Assembly (NCBI GenBank): GCA_902782465.1
Contig: CACZNH010000009.1
Span: 1 to 64,000, forward strand
Direction: 5' to 3'
Origin: an uncultured Bacteroidales bacterium
GTDB taxonomy: Bacteria; Bacteroidota; Bacteroidia; Bacteroidales; Muribaculaceae
DNA: 64,000 bases
Positions within the stretch are counted from its first letter, which is position 1. Every line of letters starts with the position of its first letter. Positions 26,179 through 37,000 of the stretch are shown piece after piece. The notes under the pieces were generated by a model. The model made no database searches and was not told where the DNA came from. It worked only from the letters and a program-made list of their open reading frames with translations. Both the position numbers and the translations under genes were made by a program.

Positions 26179-26237
26179 ACACCATACACGCGCCACAGGC
26201 GCAAATCCATCATACACAGCGGGCTCCAGCCCGCTTC
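26175..26237 (-). repeat. Two-hairpin post-stop element, copy 1 (after ribBA)
   Basis: In the sense of ribBA, from 3 bases after TAA: hairpin A GCGGGCTGGAGCCCGC, linker TGTGTATGATGGATTT, hairpin B GCGCCTGTGGCGC, tail GTGTATGGTGTATGG. The last ATG of the tail is the likely start of the HD gene. Same layout as 44313-44388, 47817-47875 and 50356-50412. Confidence 0.85.
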
Positions 26238-27452
26238 TTAATCCACCTTGTGCAGGTCATGGCCCATGCGAGTCTTCTTGGTGTGCATGTAGAACTCGTT
26301 GTAGCGGTTGGGCTTCACCTCGATAGGCACGTTCTCGACAACTTCCAGGCCGTAGCTTTCCAGTCCCACGCGCTTGACGGGATTATTGGTCATGAGCCGC
26401 ATCTTGGTGATGCCCAGGATGCGCAGGATGTTGGCGCCCACGCCGTAGTCTCGTTCGTCGGGCTTGAATCCCAGGTGCACGTTGGCTTCGACGGTATCCA
26501 TACCGCCCTCTTGCAGCTTGTAAGCCTTGATTTTGTTCATCAGTCCGATGCCGCGTCCCTCCTGATTCATGTACACGAGTACGCCCTTGCCTTCTTTTTC
26601 TATCATCTGCATTGCCATGTGCAACTGTTCGCCGCATTCACAACGCATCGAACCAAAGATATCGCCCGTAGCGCACGACGAATGTACGCGCACCAGAACG
26701 GGTTCATCGGCCTTCCATTCGCCCTTGATGAGAGCGATATGCTCCAGGCCGTTGTTGATTTGGCGGAAGGGGATGAGTTTGAAATGGCCATACTGCGTCG
26801 GCAGGTCCACTTCGTCGCCCACCTCAACGACCTTTTCGGTGCGCAGGCGATAGGCAATCAGATCCTTGATGGTGATGATGGGCATGTCGAATTTCTTGGC
26901 CACCTCGACGAGCTGTGGCAAGCGGGCCATTGTGCCGTCGGGATTAATAATCTCGATAAGGGCGGCGGCAGGGTAGAGGCCCGCAATGCGCATCAGGTCT
27001 ATCGAGGCCTCGGTGTGGCCAGCGCGTTTGAGTACGCCCTTGTCCACGGCACGCAGCGGGTTGATGTGTCCCGGGCGGCCAAAGTCCTGCGGCTTGCTGT
27101 GCGGATTGGCCAGGGCACGGATGGTCATCGCACGGTCATGCATCGACACACCCGTGGTGCAGCCGTCCAGCAGGTCCACCGTCACAGTGAACGGTGTTCC
27201 CAGCATCGACGTGTTGTCATCGACCTGCATATTCAGTTCAAGCTCATGGCAACGCTCGGTGGTGACGGGTGCACACAGCACGCCACGTCCCTCACGCAGC
27301 ATGAAATTGACTTTCTCCTCGGTGATTTTTTCGGCAGCGATGATAAAATCGCCCTCGTTCTCACGGTCTTCGTCATCGACCACGATGACAAATTCGCCGC
27401 GTCGCAGCTGCTCCACGGCCTCGTCAATGGTATTCAGTTTGATTTCGTCCAT
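26238..27452 (-). CDS. ribBA: Bifunctional DHBP synthase / GTP cyclohydrolase II
   Basis: 404 residues. The N-terminal half (about 1-200) is 3,4-dihydroxy-2-butanone-4-phosphate synthase, with the acidic [11 protein letters not shown] motif near residue 26 and GHINPLRA near 127. The C-terminal half (about 205-404) is GTP cyclohydrolase II with the zinc site [15 protein letters not shown] (about 257-271) and [10 protein letters not shown]. The protein supplies both precursors of riboflavin. No FMN riboswitch is apparent upstream; the gap to the LptF/G gene holds a palindromic repeat instead. Directly followed by the two-hairpin element and the HD gene. Confidence 0.96.
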   Translation of the reverse strand: MDEIKLNTIDEAVEQLRRGEFVIVVDDEDRENEGDFIIAAEKITEEKVNFMLREGRGVLCAPVTTERCHELELNMQVDDNTSMLGTPFTVTVDLLDGCTTGVSMHDRAMTIRALANPHSKPQDFGRPGHINPLRAVDKGVLKRAGHTEASIDLMRIAGLYPAAALIEIINPDGTMARLPQLVEVAKKFDMPIITIKDLIAYRLRTEKVVEVGDEVDLPTQYGHFKLIPFRQINNGLEHIALIKGEWKADEPVLVRVHSSCATGDIFGSMRCECGEQLHMAMQMIEKEGKGVLVYMNQEGRGIGLMNKIKAYKLQEGGMDTVEANVHLGFKPDERDYGVGANILRILGITKMRLMTNNPVKRVGLESYGLEVVENVPIEVKPNRYNEFYMHTKKTRMGHDLHKVD

Positions 27453-27473
27453 TATTATTTCAGTTTTTTTATG

Positions 27474-27565
27474 AACTACGAATTTCGCTAATTACACTGA
27501 AAAATTACAATTCGCTAAATTTGTGTAATTCGTAGTTTGTTTATTGTCTGTTGGCTGAAGCCAAC
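27474..27565 (-). repeat. Palindromic AATTCG repeat and post-stop hairpin after LptF/G gene
   Basis: AACTACGAATT (27474-27484) and AATTCGTAGTT (27527-27537) are perfect inverted repeats enclosing AATTCGC/AATTACAC words, like those near 570-600. Closer to the LptF/G stop, GTTGGCTTCAGCCAAC (27565-27550, minus sense) forms a hairpin with the same TTCA loop as hairpin A of the post-stop element, but without its linker and tail. It could be a diverged relative. Confidence 0.55.
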
Positions 27566-27571
27566 GGCGCT

Positions 27572-29509
27572 TTATTTATACTCCATGTCGCGACTGTATT
27601 CACCGTTGAAGATAGCCACGAGTTGGTCGCTGGTCTTGATGGTCTGGGCGATGTCGCGTTTCAGGTTTTTCTGATGCCGCAGGCCGATGAGCCACAATGG
27701 CAGGCTGATGGGCAGCAGTGCCGCCAGTGCAGTACCCACATTCTTGTTGCTGGTGGGCTGGTAGGTGAGCAGTTGGCGGATAACGGGATAGTCCATCGCC
27801 TTGTTGAGCACCATCTGCTCGCGGGAGTTGGAGAGGTAGTCCACCACAGCGTCAACCTCTTCGGCCAGGGCCTTGATGGCTGCCTTGTCATAGCCTTGTT
27901 GCCAATAGGCAAGAAAACCTTGGCGAACGGGATAACGGTCAAGGAACTGCTGGCAAGATGTCTTCAAGTTCTCAATACGTTCGATGGCCACGTCAGGCAC
28001 CACCTCATTGATAATGACCTCCTTGGCGCTGAGCTTGCGCGTCTGGTGCAGGCCGGTGAACCGTCGCAGGAAGTTGAGCCATACGTCGGGGTTGAATACT
28101 GCCGAGTCGTTGACGGCCTTGTGAGTGAGGAATATGCCTAACGGCAACAGTACCACTGAACTTAGCCACATGCCGTGCCACACCTCCCAACGGCCATCAC
28201 GCGCCAGCTTATAGCCCATATTGTCGATAATATAATAGACAATGAACAGCAGCACCGAGATGACGATGGGCATACCGAATCCGCCCTTGCGGATAATGGC
28301 TCCCAAAGGGGCACCGATGAAGAAGAAGATGAGGCATGCCAGCGACAGGGTGAATTTCTTCATCAGCTCAATCTGGTGGCGGCGGATGACGAAGTTGTCG
28401 TCACTGATGGTGTATCCCTGGAATTGCAGGTCTTGCATTGCCGACGTGGTGTGGGCAATAGCCTGGTTCAGGATTTGCTCTTGCTCATTTTGCGGCATCT
28501 CCTTGATGATTTTCTTCAGGTCAACCGGTTTGTCTATAGCGACCTCCTTGACCTGTTCAATGACCTGCTGGCCGTCTTTATAGGCATAGCGTTGAGCAGG
28601 TACGCCACACACTGGTTGAGTACGTAACCTTGCCAAGACGAAATTGGCAGCCGAGTCCACCTTGAGGCGCACCGAGTCGATGGTTTGCCGCAACTCGGTG
28701 ATATTCTTGCCCACATATTGCGAGCGCATCGTCTCGTCATCCATGCGGGTGAAATTGGCGTCATAGGGGATAAGGATTTCCTTGTCATGGAATGTCTCGC
28801 GGCGATAAAGGTCTCCACTCATGCCATTCACGCCGTCACTGTTTTTCATCTCCTCATACCAGGAACCCTTGTACATGGTCAACACCAGGTGCTGTTTGTC
28901 CTCGGTCATGCTCAGGCGGCCCGAGTCGGCAGCCACGATGCGCGGGTATGAATTGCCGTTCGACACGTCATAGATAAGCAGCCCGTAGAGCATGTCGTGC
29001 TCTTTGTCATTACGCTTGACAAAAATGTTGTATCCTGGAATCTGGCTATAGACGGCTCCTTCGGGGATGTCGAGTGTTGGCGAGGTCTGCCGCATCGAGA
29101 ACAGCAGGGTCCACATCTTGACCTGTGACTGCGGCAGTACATTGTTCTGGAAGAAGAATGCTCCCACGGCAACCACTGCCATGAGGATGGCCAGCGGCTT
29201 CATGATGGTCGTCAATGAGATGCCCGACGACTTGAGCGCCGTCAGCTCGATGTGCTCGCCCAGGTCGCCAAAGGTCATCAACGCTGCCAGCAGGATGCTC
29301 AACGGCAGCGCCAGCGGCACCATTGACAGCGCGGCATAGAAAAAGAGCTCGGCAATCACGTCCACGCTCAATCCCTTGCCCACCAGCTCGTCGATGTAAC
29401 GCCACAGGAACTGCATAATCACGATGAAGAGGCAGATGCAGAAGGTCATCAAGAACCTCGGCAAAAACCTCGACAGCATAAACGTATGTAGCCTTTTTAT
29501 CTTCAACAT
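27572..29509 (-). CDS. LptF/LptG-family (YjgP/YjgQ) permease with C-terminal extension
   Basis: 645 residues. The first 100 residues hold three hydrophobic segments (e.g. FLMTFCICLFIVIMQFLW and MVPLALPLSILLAALMTFG) with the family motif near GDLGEHIELTALKSSGIS. A periplasmic beta-jellyroll follows (about 115-370), then further membrane segments around 380-475 (SLACLIFFFIGAPLGAIIRK, GFGMPIVISVLLFIVYYII). Residues about 485-645 form a mostly soluble extension with one further hydrophobic stretch. LptF/G pull lipopolysaccharide from the inner membrane using LptB. Usual length is about 360, so the extension is notable. Likely first gene of the lptFG-ribBA-HD unit. Confidence 0.87.
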   Translation of the reverse strand: MLKIKRLHTFMLSRFLPRFLMTFCICLFIVIMQFLWRYIDELVGKGLSVDVIAELFFYAALSMVPLALPLSILLAALMTFGDLGEHIELTALKSSGISLTTIMKPLAILMAVVAVGAFFFQNNVLPQSQVKMWTLLFSMRQTSPTLDIPEGAVYSQIPGYNIFVKRNDKEHDMLYGLLIYDVSNGNSYPRIVAADSGRLSMTEDKQHLVLTMYKGSWYEEMKNSDGVNGMSGDLYRRETFHDKEILIPYDANFTRMDDETMRSQYVGKNITELRQTIDSVRLKVDSAANFVLARLRTQPVCGVPAQRYAYKDGQQVIEQVKEVAIDKPVDLKKIIKEMPQNEQEQILNQAIAHTTSAMQDLQFQGYTISDDNFVIRRHQIELMKKFTLSLACLIFFFIGAPLGAIIRKGGFGMPIVISVLLFIVYYIIDNMGYKLARDGRWEVWHGMWLSSVVLLPLGIFLTHKAVNDSAVFNPDVWLNFLRRFTGLHQTRKLSAKEVIINEVVPDVAIERIENLKTSCQQFLDRYPVRQGFLAYWQQGYDKAAIKALAEEVDAVVDYLSNSREQMVLNKAMDYPVIRQLLTYQPTSNKNVGTALAALLPISLPLWLIGLRHQKNLKRDIAQTIKTSDQLVAIFNGEYSRDMEYK

Positions 29510-29535
29510 GGGCCTAAAACGGCAATTAACGGCTG

Positions 29536-29543
29536 CAAAGTTA
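29536..29543 (-). promoter_or_regulatory. Candidate -7 box for LptF/G gene
   Basis: TAACTTTG on the minus strand, followed by CAGCC, 26 bases before the ATG at 29509. No TTTG occurs at the standard 19-21 base spacing, so only half the consensus is present. Confidence 0.5.
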
Positions 29544-29684
29544 GTGTTTTTTAGTTAATGACGCACGTTTTTTACTTTTCAGTTAGTGCGACCGTATCAA
29601 TTTTTCATCTCCTTTTATGTATTTCAATTTGCGGCAGCAATTCGATTTTTTTGAATTCTACCAGAAAAAATAAAATCTTTTTTG

Positions 29685-29692
29685 TAGATTTG
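29685..29692 (+). promoter_or_regulatory. Candidate -7 box for the surface-protein operon
   Basis: TAGATTTG followed by CAGCATC resembles Bacteroidetes -7 boxes. It would give an AT-rich leader of about 140 bases before ATG 29838. No well-spaced TTTG is present. Nothing else is seen in the 29544-29837 gap. Confidence 0.4.
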
Positions 29693-29837
29693 CAGCATCA
29701 AACTTATATTAACCTTTTATTTGCTTTTTTTATTGTACGACATCACAGAATGACGTGTATGAGGTGTTTAAACTTCGTATATTATTCTTTTGTTATATAA
29801 ATAATTATCATATTACAAACTACTAAAACCAACAATT

Positions 29838-30932
29838 ATGAAAAAGATTTTATTGATTTGCATCTTAGCGATGATCGCTGTGTTTAACCTCAATGCCGAG
29901 CCACTGGTGTCGGTACCTGTAGCAACCCTGACCCATGACGGTGTCGCCACCCAGTTCTACGGCGCCAACGCCCTGGCGAATGCCCATGCTGCCGCCGTCA
30001 GCGGTGACATCATCACCCTGAACGGGGGCACTTTCACCGCTTGTGACATTACCAAGGGCATCACCCTGCGCGGTGCCTGCATGTTAACCAATACAGAGAT
30101 GTCAGAGCAGGGCATGAAATCTTCGATAATCAGGGGTAATTCTGAATTTCACATTAAAGTCCCCAAAACCGAGACCCATGCGTTGACCATTGAGGATTGC
30201 GCATTATATGCACAGGTATATATTGACAGTGTGCCGGAAATCACAATGAGACGTGTGTACCATCGATACTATTATCTAAACTCATCAACTAATAGTGTTA
30301 CTACAATCTATATGGGGATAAGGCCTAATGTTGATAAATTTGAAGCCATTCAGTGTTCTTTTTACCAGATAGCTACATATTCAAGTGCATCTGGAGCGAG
30401 TACTTCTACCAATACATCAACCACTTTCAATTTTACGAATTCTGCAATCAGTTTTACCGGTTATTTGCCTGCCCATGTGACGATGGACCATTGTGTCGTG
30501 GGCTATTGGAGAACACCTTCTGGTATTGAATATGATGGCGTTTTCTCAAATTGTGTTTTCACATATTATTCTACTTCTTATCCTTCATATTCACAGCTGC
30601 CCATGGGATGCACGGCACTGAACTGTGTTGCTGTCAACTCTTATGCTTTTGCTTTGTGCACTAGCCAAAATTGCCAAAGCAATGTTTCGTTGTCAACGTT
30701 ATATAATACGACATCATCTGTTTATGAATATGGCTGTTATACCAGTCATCTTACTGAGGAGGCTGCTGCTACCTATCTGGGTACAGACGGTACCGAGGTG
30801 GGCATCTATGGCGGCTTGTTCCCGTACACCCTCATGCCCGACAACCCCCTCGTGACCAAGTGCGATGTCGCCAACAAGACGACTGAGGACGGCAAGCTGA
30901 AAGTCGAAATTGAGGTCAAGAGCGTACAGTAA
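29838..30932 (+). CDS. Secreted protein, probable right-handed beta-helix
   Basis: 364 residues: signal peptide (MKKILLICILAMIAVFNLNA), then GDIITLNGGTFTACDITKGI and TLRGACMLTN, a pattern typical of pectin-lyase-like parallel beta-helices where short strands alternate with turns. The middle (about 140-310) is rich in Ser, Thr, Tyr and Asn, and its DNA is visibly more AT-rich than both ends, hinting at a replaced or horizontally acquired segment. No catalytic motif recognised. First of three co-directional surface-protein genes; 21 bases separate it from the next. Function unknown; an adhesive or glycan-binding role is a guess. Confidence 0.65.
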   Translation: MKKILLICILAMIAVFNLNAEPLVSVPVATLTHDGVATQFYGANALANAHAAAVSGDIITLNGGTFTACDITKGITLRGACMLTNTEMSEQGMKSSIIRGNSEFHIKVPKTETHALTIEDCALYAQVYIDSVPEITMRRVYHRYYYLNSSTNSVTTIYMGIRPNVDKFEAIQCSFYQIATYSSASGASTSTNTSTTFNFTNSAISFTGYLPAHVTMDHCVVGYWRTPSGIEYDGVFSNCVFTYYSTSYPSYSQLPMGCTALNCVAVNSYAFALCTSQNCQSNVSLSTLYNTTSSVYEYGCYTSHLTEEAAATYLGTDGTEVGIYGGLFPYTLMPDNPLVTKCDVANKTTEDGKLKVEIEVKSVQ

Positions 30933-30953
30933 CTTTTCTTATCCCATGACATC

Positions 30954-33900
30954 ATGAGAAAACAATGGTTACTATTTCTGTTCCTGACGATGCAATGCAT
31001 CGCCCGGGGACAGACGGCTGGCCAAGTGACAGGCTATGACTGCCGCTTGCTCGTTGATGGTGAGCTGCTGGAACAGACGGCACTCACTGCCAGCGGCGGC
31101 AGAATCACTTGGGATGCCGACGCATCGGCCTTCTCGCCAGGCCTGCACCATGTCACGGCACAAGTGGTGCGGCACGAGACGGGGAGCGCGACCACGATGC
31201 AGTATGAATCGCTCTTCTATCGTGTGGCAGGCAATGCCCCGATGACCCATCAAGTCGAGGGTTACTGCTACATTGATGGTAACTTATATAAGAAAGAAAC
31301 TCTAACAGTTGACGGCGGCCTTGCCCGCTGGGATATGGATGTGACAGCACTGCCCGTTGGCCTGCACCGTGTCAACGTCAAAACGGTTGACCGATATGGC
31401 GCAAATACCCGTACTGACAGCTATGAGTCTTTCTTCTACCGTGTTGCTGACGGCACAGGGCAAATTGCCCATGAATTAGATGCTGAGGTCTATGTTGACG
31501 GCAATCTGTTCAAGCATGAACAACTCACCGTGGACGCAGGCGTGACGCGATTGATGCTTGACATGGACGGATTGCCCTATGGGCTTCACACTGTCAAGGT
31601 TATTGTGACCGATAAGACATCACAGGGTACAACAACCTCATGCTATTGTTCGTTCTTCTATCACCAGGCTGCGAGCCAGCAGATTGGCCACAACCTGCAG
31701 GGCTATTGCTATGTGGATGATGAGTTGGTAAAGCAGGAAGCACTGACCGTGGATGGCGGCAACGTGCAGTGGATGCTCGATATGTCCGCTCTGCCTGTCG
31801 GCCTGCACCGCATCAATGTCAAGATGATTGACGAAAACGAGGCAGCTGTGACCTGGAGTTACAACTCATTCTTCTACCGTCTTCCCACAACAAGTGACGT
31901 TAAGGGCATTACAGGATATGATTACTGGGTTAACCAGGATCATCAGGGCCATAGCGATGTGAGACCCTATCAGGAGGTTTATATGCTTGATACGGTTTTG
32001 ACCGTTTCAAAGCAGGAAATCCGCAGCATCAGCTTCCACTTTGCAGTAGAGGATGATGTGCCTGTTGTATATGCCCAAAATGACCTCTGGGTAATGTTCC
32101 ATGACGTTTCAGGCAAGGAGGCAAATGCATTTGCTTCTTATACCGACATCCGAACCCGTCGCGAGGTGACTGATGCCATCCTGCTGCAACCCGGTGAGAC
32201 GGCATCGATGACACGTCCTGCCGAGAATGAAATCAAGTGGTATAAGGTTGAAGCCCTCGCGGGCGACAGCTTGCTGTTCAAGACCGACAAGGCTTGCACA
32301 TGGCAGTTGTTCTCACCCACGGGAGTGGAACTGTACCGTGCCGACGGCGAGACGGCAACAGAGTGGGGCGGCACATTTACCGTCGAGGACGGCACTCACT
32401 ATATAGCCGTTCATGACATGAGCGTTACGGGTAATACGCTCTCCATCAGTTACCATCATGTTGACGGCCAGTTTGTGCTTGACGAGAATGATTGGGAAAT
32501 CCTCAAGTCATTCTACGCCCAGTATGGCAATGACAGCTTTAGCTGGGATTTGGCTGACCGAATCAATGTCCGTGATTTGGATGGCGTGTCAATTGCCATA
32601 GGTCGTGTCGTATCCATTGAGCTCCCCAATAAGAACCTGAATGGAACCTTCCCGACAATGTTGCTTGGTTTGGAACAGTTGCGATTGCTTGATTTGAGCC
32701 ACAACAACCTAAGTGGCAATGCGGCAGATGAGATAACGCAGTATGCCGACGGACAAGACTCATTCATATCCAATTTGCAGGAATTGAATGTCTCTTACAA
32801 CGACTTTGAAGGTAATCTGGGTGAATTGGCAGCATTATTGCCGTCATTGACAGCTCTTGACGCCGCCAGCAATCAATTCAATGAGGTATCTCCTGTCATC
32901 AGGCAGACAGTGACTGTGAACCTCAATGACCAACGTCTGACGTTAGATGCCGATCTTACCCGAGGCATGCATGACGTTATCGCTTCGATTCCGTCAATTT
33001 GCTATTATGACCACCGCAATCAGGTGCAGTCCACCAATCTGACGGTTGAACTGGTTGATGAAACACAAGAGCCCCAATGGACGCTTGACTTGTCATTGAC
33101 AGGAGACCAGTACTGGATGAATGCGCCTTATCCCTACAGGGGTGAAAACGGTCAGGCCATTACGGGACATACCTCATTCTCAAGCGGCGCCTGGAACAAC
33201 CGTCAAATGCTGAGCGGAATGTTCTCGTTTGCAGCTGGTGATGCCAACCTGACCGGTGATGTCGATGTTACTGACCTCCAGGCGATGGTGAATTACATCT
33301 TCAGCGAATACAGCCGACCGTTTAACTTCACGGCTGCCAACCATCATTTTGATGCCATCCTTAACGTGCAGGATGTTGTAGGTGAGGTGGGAATTCTGCT
33401 GGCACTGAATCCCGCTGAGATAACTAATGCGCCCTTACGCGCCTCATTGCGAGAAGACAATGCTGCTTTAGCCTCACTTTATTGGCGCAACGACACACTC
33501 TATCTGGAAAACTCAGTTCCTGTCGCATCAATTGACGTTGTCAATGTGGCATCGGGCAACATACGCTGGCTGGTCGATGCTTTAGGTATGATTGTCAGCA
33601 CCACCAGGGTAGAAGGTGGCGAACATGCAATTATCTACTCACTGGGTGACGCTGTCATCCAACCTGGTATAACTGCGATTGCCAAGACCTCTTCCTCTAA
33701 TTCGATCATTTCGGCAGCTAAGTTGAGTGATGAAGAAGCGATGCTTGTTCCTGTAGTTCTCAACAATGCTACCGATGGCATTACGCCACTTGTTGTTGAG
33801 CCTTTGCGTCTGCATTTAGAGGGAGATGCGCTAAATATATCTTGTGGTACAGAATTACAAGATGTTGATGTCGCTATATACTCCATTGACGGACGTGTAG

Positions 33901-34046
33901 TTCTTAAACAACATCTGAACGGACTGCAAAATGGCACCACATCCATCAACCTGATTGACAGGATTGATAAAGACGGTTATTATATTGTTACCGTGCGTGC
34001 TGCAGGTCAAATGATTGCTACTCAGAAATTAACTCAAACACGTTAA
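30954..34046 (+). CDS. T9SS-exported surface protein: four Ig-like repeats, LRR, dockerin-like, sorting domain
   Basis: 1030 residues. After a short signal peptide (cleavage near ARGQ) come four repeats of about 75 residues (about 22-318), each with the signature YCYIDGNLYKKETLTVDGG, GLHRVNVK and FFYRV. A beta-rich segment follows, then leucine-rich repeats (about 540-650; LRLLDLSHNNLSGN, LQELNVSYNDFEGN), a dockerin-like calcium-loop pair (about 760-822; GDANLTGDVDVTDLQAMVNY) and a C-terminal type IX sorting domain (about 950-1030; VAIYSIDGRVVLKQHLNG). Likely exported and attached to the cell surface. It ends two bases before the next gene's ATG. Confidence 0.8.
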   Translation: MRKQWLLFLFLTMQCIARGQTAGQVTGYDCRLLVDGELLEQTALTASGGRITWDADASAFSPGLHHVTAQVVRHETGSATTMQYESLFYRVAGNAPMTHQVEGYCYIDGNLYKKETLTVDGGLARWDMDVTALPVGLHRVNVKTVDRYGANTRTDSYESFFYRVADGTGQIAHELDAEVYVDGNLFKHEQLTVDAGVTRLMLDMDGLPYGLHTVKVIVTDKTSQGTTTSCYCSFFYHQAASQQIGHNLQGYCYVDDELVKQEALTVDGGNVQWMLDMSALPVGLHRINVKMIDENEAAVTWSYNSFFYRLPTTSDVKGITGYDYWVNQDHQGHSDVRPYQEVYMLDTVLTVSKQEIRSISFHFAVEDDVPVVYAQNDLWVMFHDVSGKEANAFASYTDIRTRREVTDAILLQPGETASMTRPAENEIKWYKVEALAGDSLLFKTDKACTWQLFSPTGVELYRADGETATEWGGTFTVEDGTHYIAVHDMSVTGNTLSISYHHVDGQFVLDENDWEILKSFYAQYGNDSFSWDLADRINVRDLDGVSIAIGRVVSIELPNKNLNGTFPTMLLGLEQLRLLDLSHNNLSGNAADEITQYADGQDSFISNLQELNVSYNDFEGNLGELAALLPSLTALDAASNQFNEVSPVIRQTVTVNLNDQRLTLDADLTRGMHDVIASIPSICYYDHRNQVQSTNLTVELVDETQEPQWTLDLSLTGDQYWMNAPYPYRGENGQAITGHTSFSSGAWNNRQMLSGMFSFAAGDANLTGDVDVTDLQAMVNYIFSEYSRPFNFTAANHHFDAILNVQDVVGEVGILLALNPAEITNAPLRASLREDNAALASLYWRNDTLYLENSVPVASIDVVNVASGNIRWLVDALGMIVSTTRVEGGEHAIIYSLGDAVIQPGITAIAKTSSSNSIISAAKLSDEEAMLVPVVLNNATDGITPLVVEPLRLHLEGDALNISCGTELQDVDVAIYSIDGRVVLKQHLNGLQNGTTSINLIDRIDKDGYYIVTVRAAGQMIATQKLTQTR

Positions 34047-34048
34047 TC

Positions 34049-37000
34049 ATGAAGAAGATAAAAAATAGAACGTGGCTTTTCCTGCTGACTCTGTTGTGTG
34101 CCTTGTTAACAAGTTTGCAGGTTGAAGCCTACAATAAATTAAGCATACCTGATGTGGTTGTCGGGCAGTGTGGCACTATCGCCCTGCCAGTCAATCTGGA
34201 AAATGATGACCCTGTGGTGGCGGTACAGTTCACACTCACCGTCCCTGACGGGTTCTCGGTCAATGCATCCACATCACGATTGACTGAGCGCAAGGTTGAT
34301 CATGCACTACGCATGAAGCGGATGCAAGGCAATGAATACCTGTGCATGATTTATTCACCTGCCAACACAGCGTTGAACGGTAATCATGGCACTGTACTGA
34401 ATATCATGTTGACCGCTCCTTCCCAGGCACCCGTCGGCAATGTATATCCTTTACATTTGAAGGATGCTGTGGCAAGTAATGCGGCAATGGATGATGTGCT
34501 CAACAGTTACACGTCAGGCAATATTACTATTGCCGAGGGTGTTGACTTGGTTCCCGCATCTGTTGTTGCCAATGCGACAAATTATCGTCCGGGAGACCAT
34601 CTGACACTTTCTTGGAGTGTGGACAATGTGGGGCAAATGCCCACAACTGGCGGATGGAGTGAACGAGTGTCACTGATTGACGGCGAGGGAAACGTTTGTA
34701 TGCTGGGAACAGTCACCTACGACGGTTCCTTGTCTGGAAATGGCAGCGTCTCACGGCAGGCCGAATTTGCCATTCCATTGCTCCACGGTTTGGGAGATGA
34801 CATTGAACCACAGGTAACCATTGTGCCTGATGCTGATTGCGGAGAACGTGTCGAGGCTCGTTCCAATAACACGGCACAGGGTCCTGCCATCTTAATGAGT
34901 GATGAACTCTATTTGGAGGTTCCACAGGCCAATGTGCCTGAAAACTCGCCTCAAGCAATCAAATGCCGCTTGTCTCGAAGTGGTCATTGGCAAACGGCTT
35001 TGCCAGTGGATGTCGCTTGCGGTGACAGTCGTGTAAGCATTCCTTCATCGGTGACAATCCCTGTTGGTCAGTCAGGTGTATATTTCTATATCACACTTGA
35101 AGACAATCAGGTGATGGATGACGATTCGCAAGTCGTTATTACCGCCGACGCAGCAGGCTATGATATGGTGACAGCAACGCTCAACATCGAGGATAATGAG
35201 TTGCCGATGCTCATGGCTAGCGCATCAGCACGTGAAATTGGAGAGGGGCAATCCTTTACTGTCAGGGTGTCTGCCGACAAGGCTCCCCGTACCGACTTGG
35301 CGGTACATGTGACGTGCTCTTTACCTGCTCGTTTTGAGTACCCCAGCGCGATTACCATTCTGGCCGGGGAGTCATCAACAGAGTTCCAAGTATTCACGGT
35401 AGATGACAACACACCCGATGTGGAACAAGAAGTGACATTTGCCTTTGCCGCCGAGGGGCATCAACCCGATGAGGTGTGGATTACTCTGCATGACAATGAT
35501 GTTCCCGACATAGAACTCACCTTGACTCCCGCAACAGTCAGTGAAATTGCCGGCACCAATGCCATTCTTGCCACCTTGCGACGTTTGAATCACATCGACA
35601 ATGCCATTACCTTTATCCTGAGTGATGACAGTAGCGGATTGCTGAAATATAGTTCGTCACAGGTAACTATGGATGCTGGAGTAAGTGAGGTATCGTTTGC
35701 GATTGGTGTGAATGACAATGATGTGGTGGATGGTGACCGCACAGTCAATGTGACCGCTGCCATCTACATCAAATCATGTTCTTGCCAGGCCCAAGGTGGA
35801 CAGGCTGGCAGTGTGACCCGACAAGTCATTGTCACTGACAACGACGGGCCAGCCATCACAATCACATCGTCACGGTCAACAGTGGCCGAGGGCACTGAAG
35901 TGATATTGACGGTCTCACGAAATGCTAATCTTGACCAGTTCGTGACTGTATACTTGAGCAGCAATGATGACACTGGCTTGACTTACAGCCATCAGGTAAT
36001 GATTCCCCAAGGCGAAAAGTCAGTCATGGTACGCTTGTCGGTCGATAACAATGACCAGACCGACGATGGCCGCGTTATTGCTTTGCAAGCAACAGCCGAA
36101 GGATTCTCTACAGGTTCCTGCTGGATTATGATCAGCAACCAGACTTTGCCCGACGCGCAAATCGCTGAATTCTCATTGTCGAGTGGTGAAGCCGTGATTG
36201 GCACTCAACTGACTGCCACGGTCAATGTGACCAATTCAGGGTCGGCCCCGCTGCCGTCACAGCTCAGAACAGTCGTTTATCTGAACGATGGCAGCGAGTT
36301 ATGTCGCATGTACACCCAGACCGTTCTCGAACCTGGTCAAACCGAAGCCATGGCCAAGACCTTTACGGTGCCCGAGTCTATCGGCACCCATGAGGTGTAT
36401 GCAATGGTTAACGATGGCTTGAAGGTTATAGAACTGATAACAAGTAATAATACCAGCGAAAGAATGCCGCTGGTCATTACTTCTCCGTTCTCCACTTCGC
36501 TCACGACCGACAAGGCCGTTTATCAGACAGGCGAGTCAATTCTGTTTACAGGCAATGTGGCTGGAACAGATGCTGACAGTGCTGAGGTTGAGATTTATAT
36601 CATCAATGACGGATACAGGCAGACACTGACCGTCACAACCGATGCAAATGGTCATTTCATGACACAGTACACACCATTTGCAGCACAAATGGGGCACTTT
36701 ATTGCCGGTGCCTGCTATCCGGGCGAGAATGCCAAGGATGAAATGACGTCGTTTGACATCGTGGGATTGAGGCGCACAACCAGCGGATACCTTACAGGTG
36801 ACGTGTTGCTGAATGAGCCCTTTGAACTGGAAATCGGCATTGAGAATCCCTCACACATCGATTTGCACAACGTCCATGTCAATATCCTGTCACAACCTGA
36901 CAATTATGAATTGACATTTGATGACATCAGGGTTTTGACAAGCGGTGGAAAAGACAAGGTAACGGGCCATATCTTAGGCAAGGCTCTCACTGCAAAGAAT

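Noticed and set aside
26250-27491. 413-codon plus-strand frame opposite ribBA
   Set aside because: Antisense shadow; ribBA has both complete enzyme domains.
27453-27571. FMN riboswitch upstream of ribBA
   Set aside because: I looked for RFN-type conserved segments and found only a palindromic AATTCG repeat and a simple hairpin.
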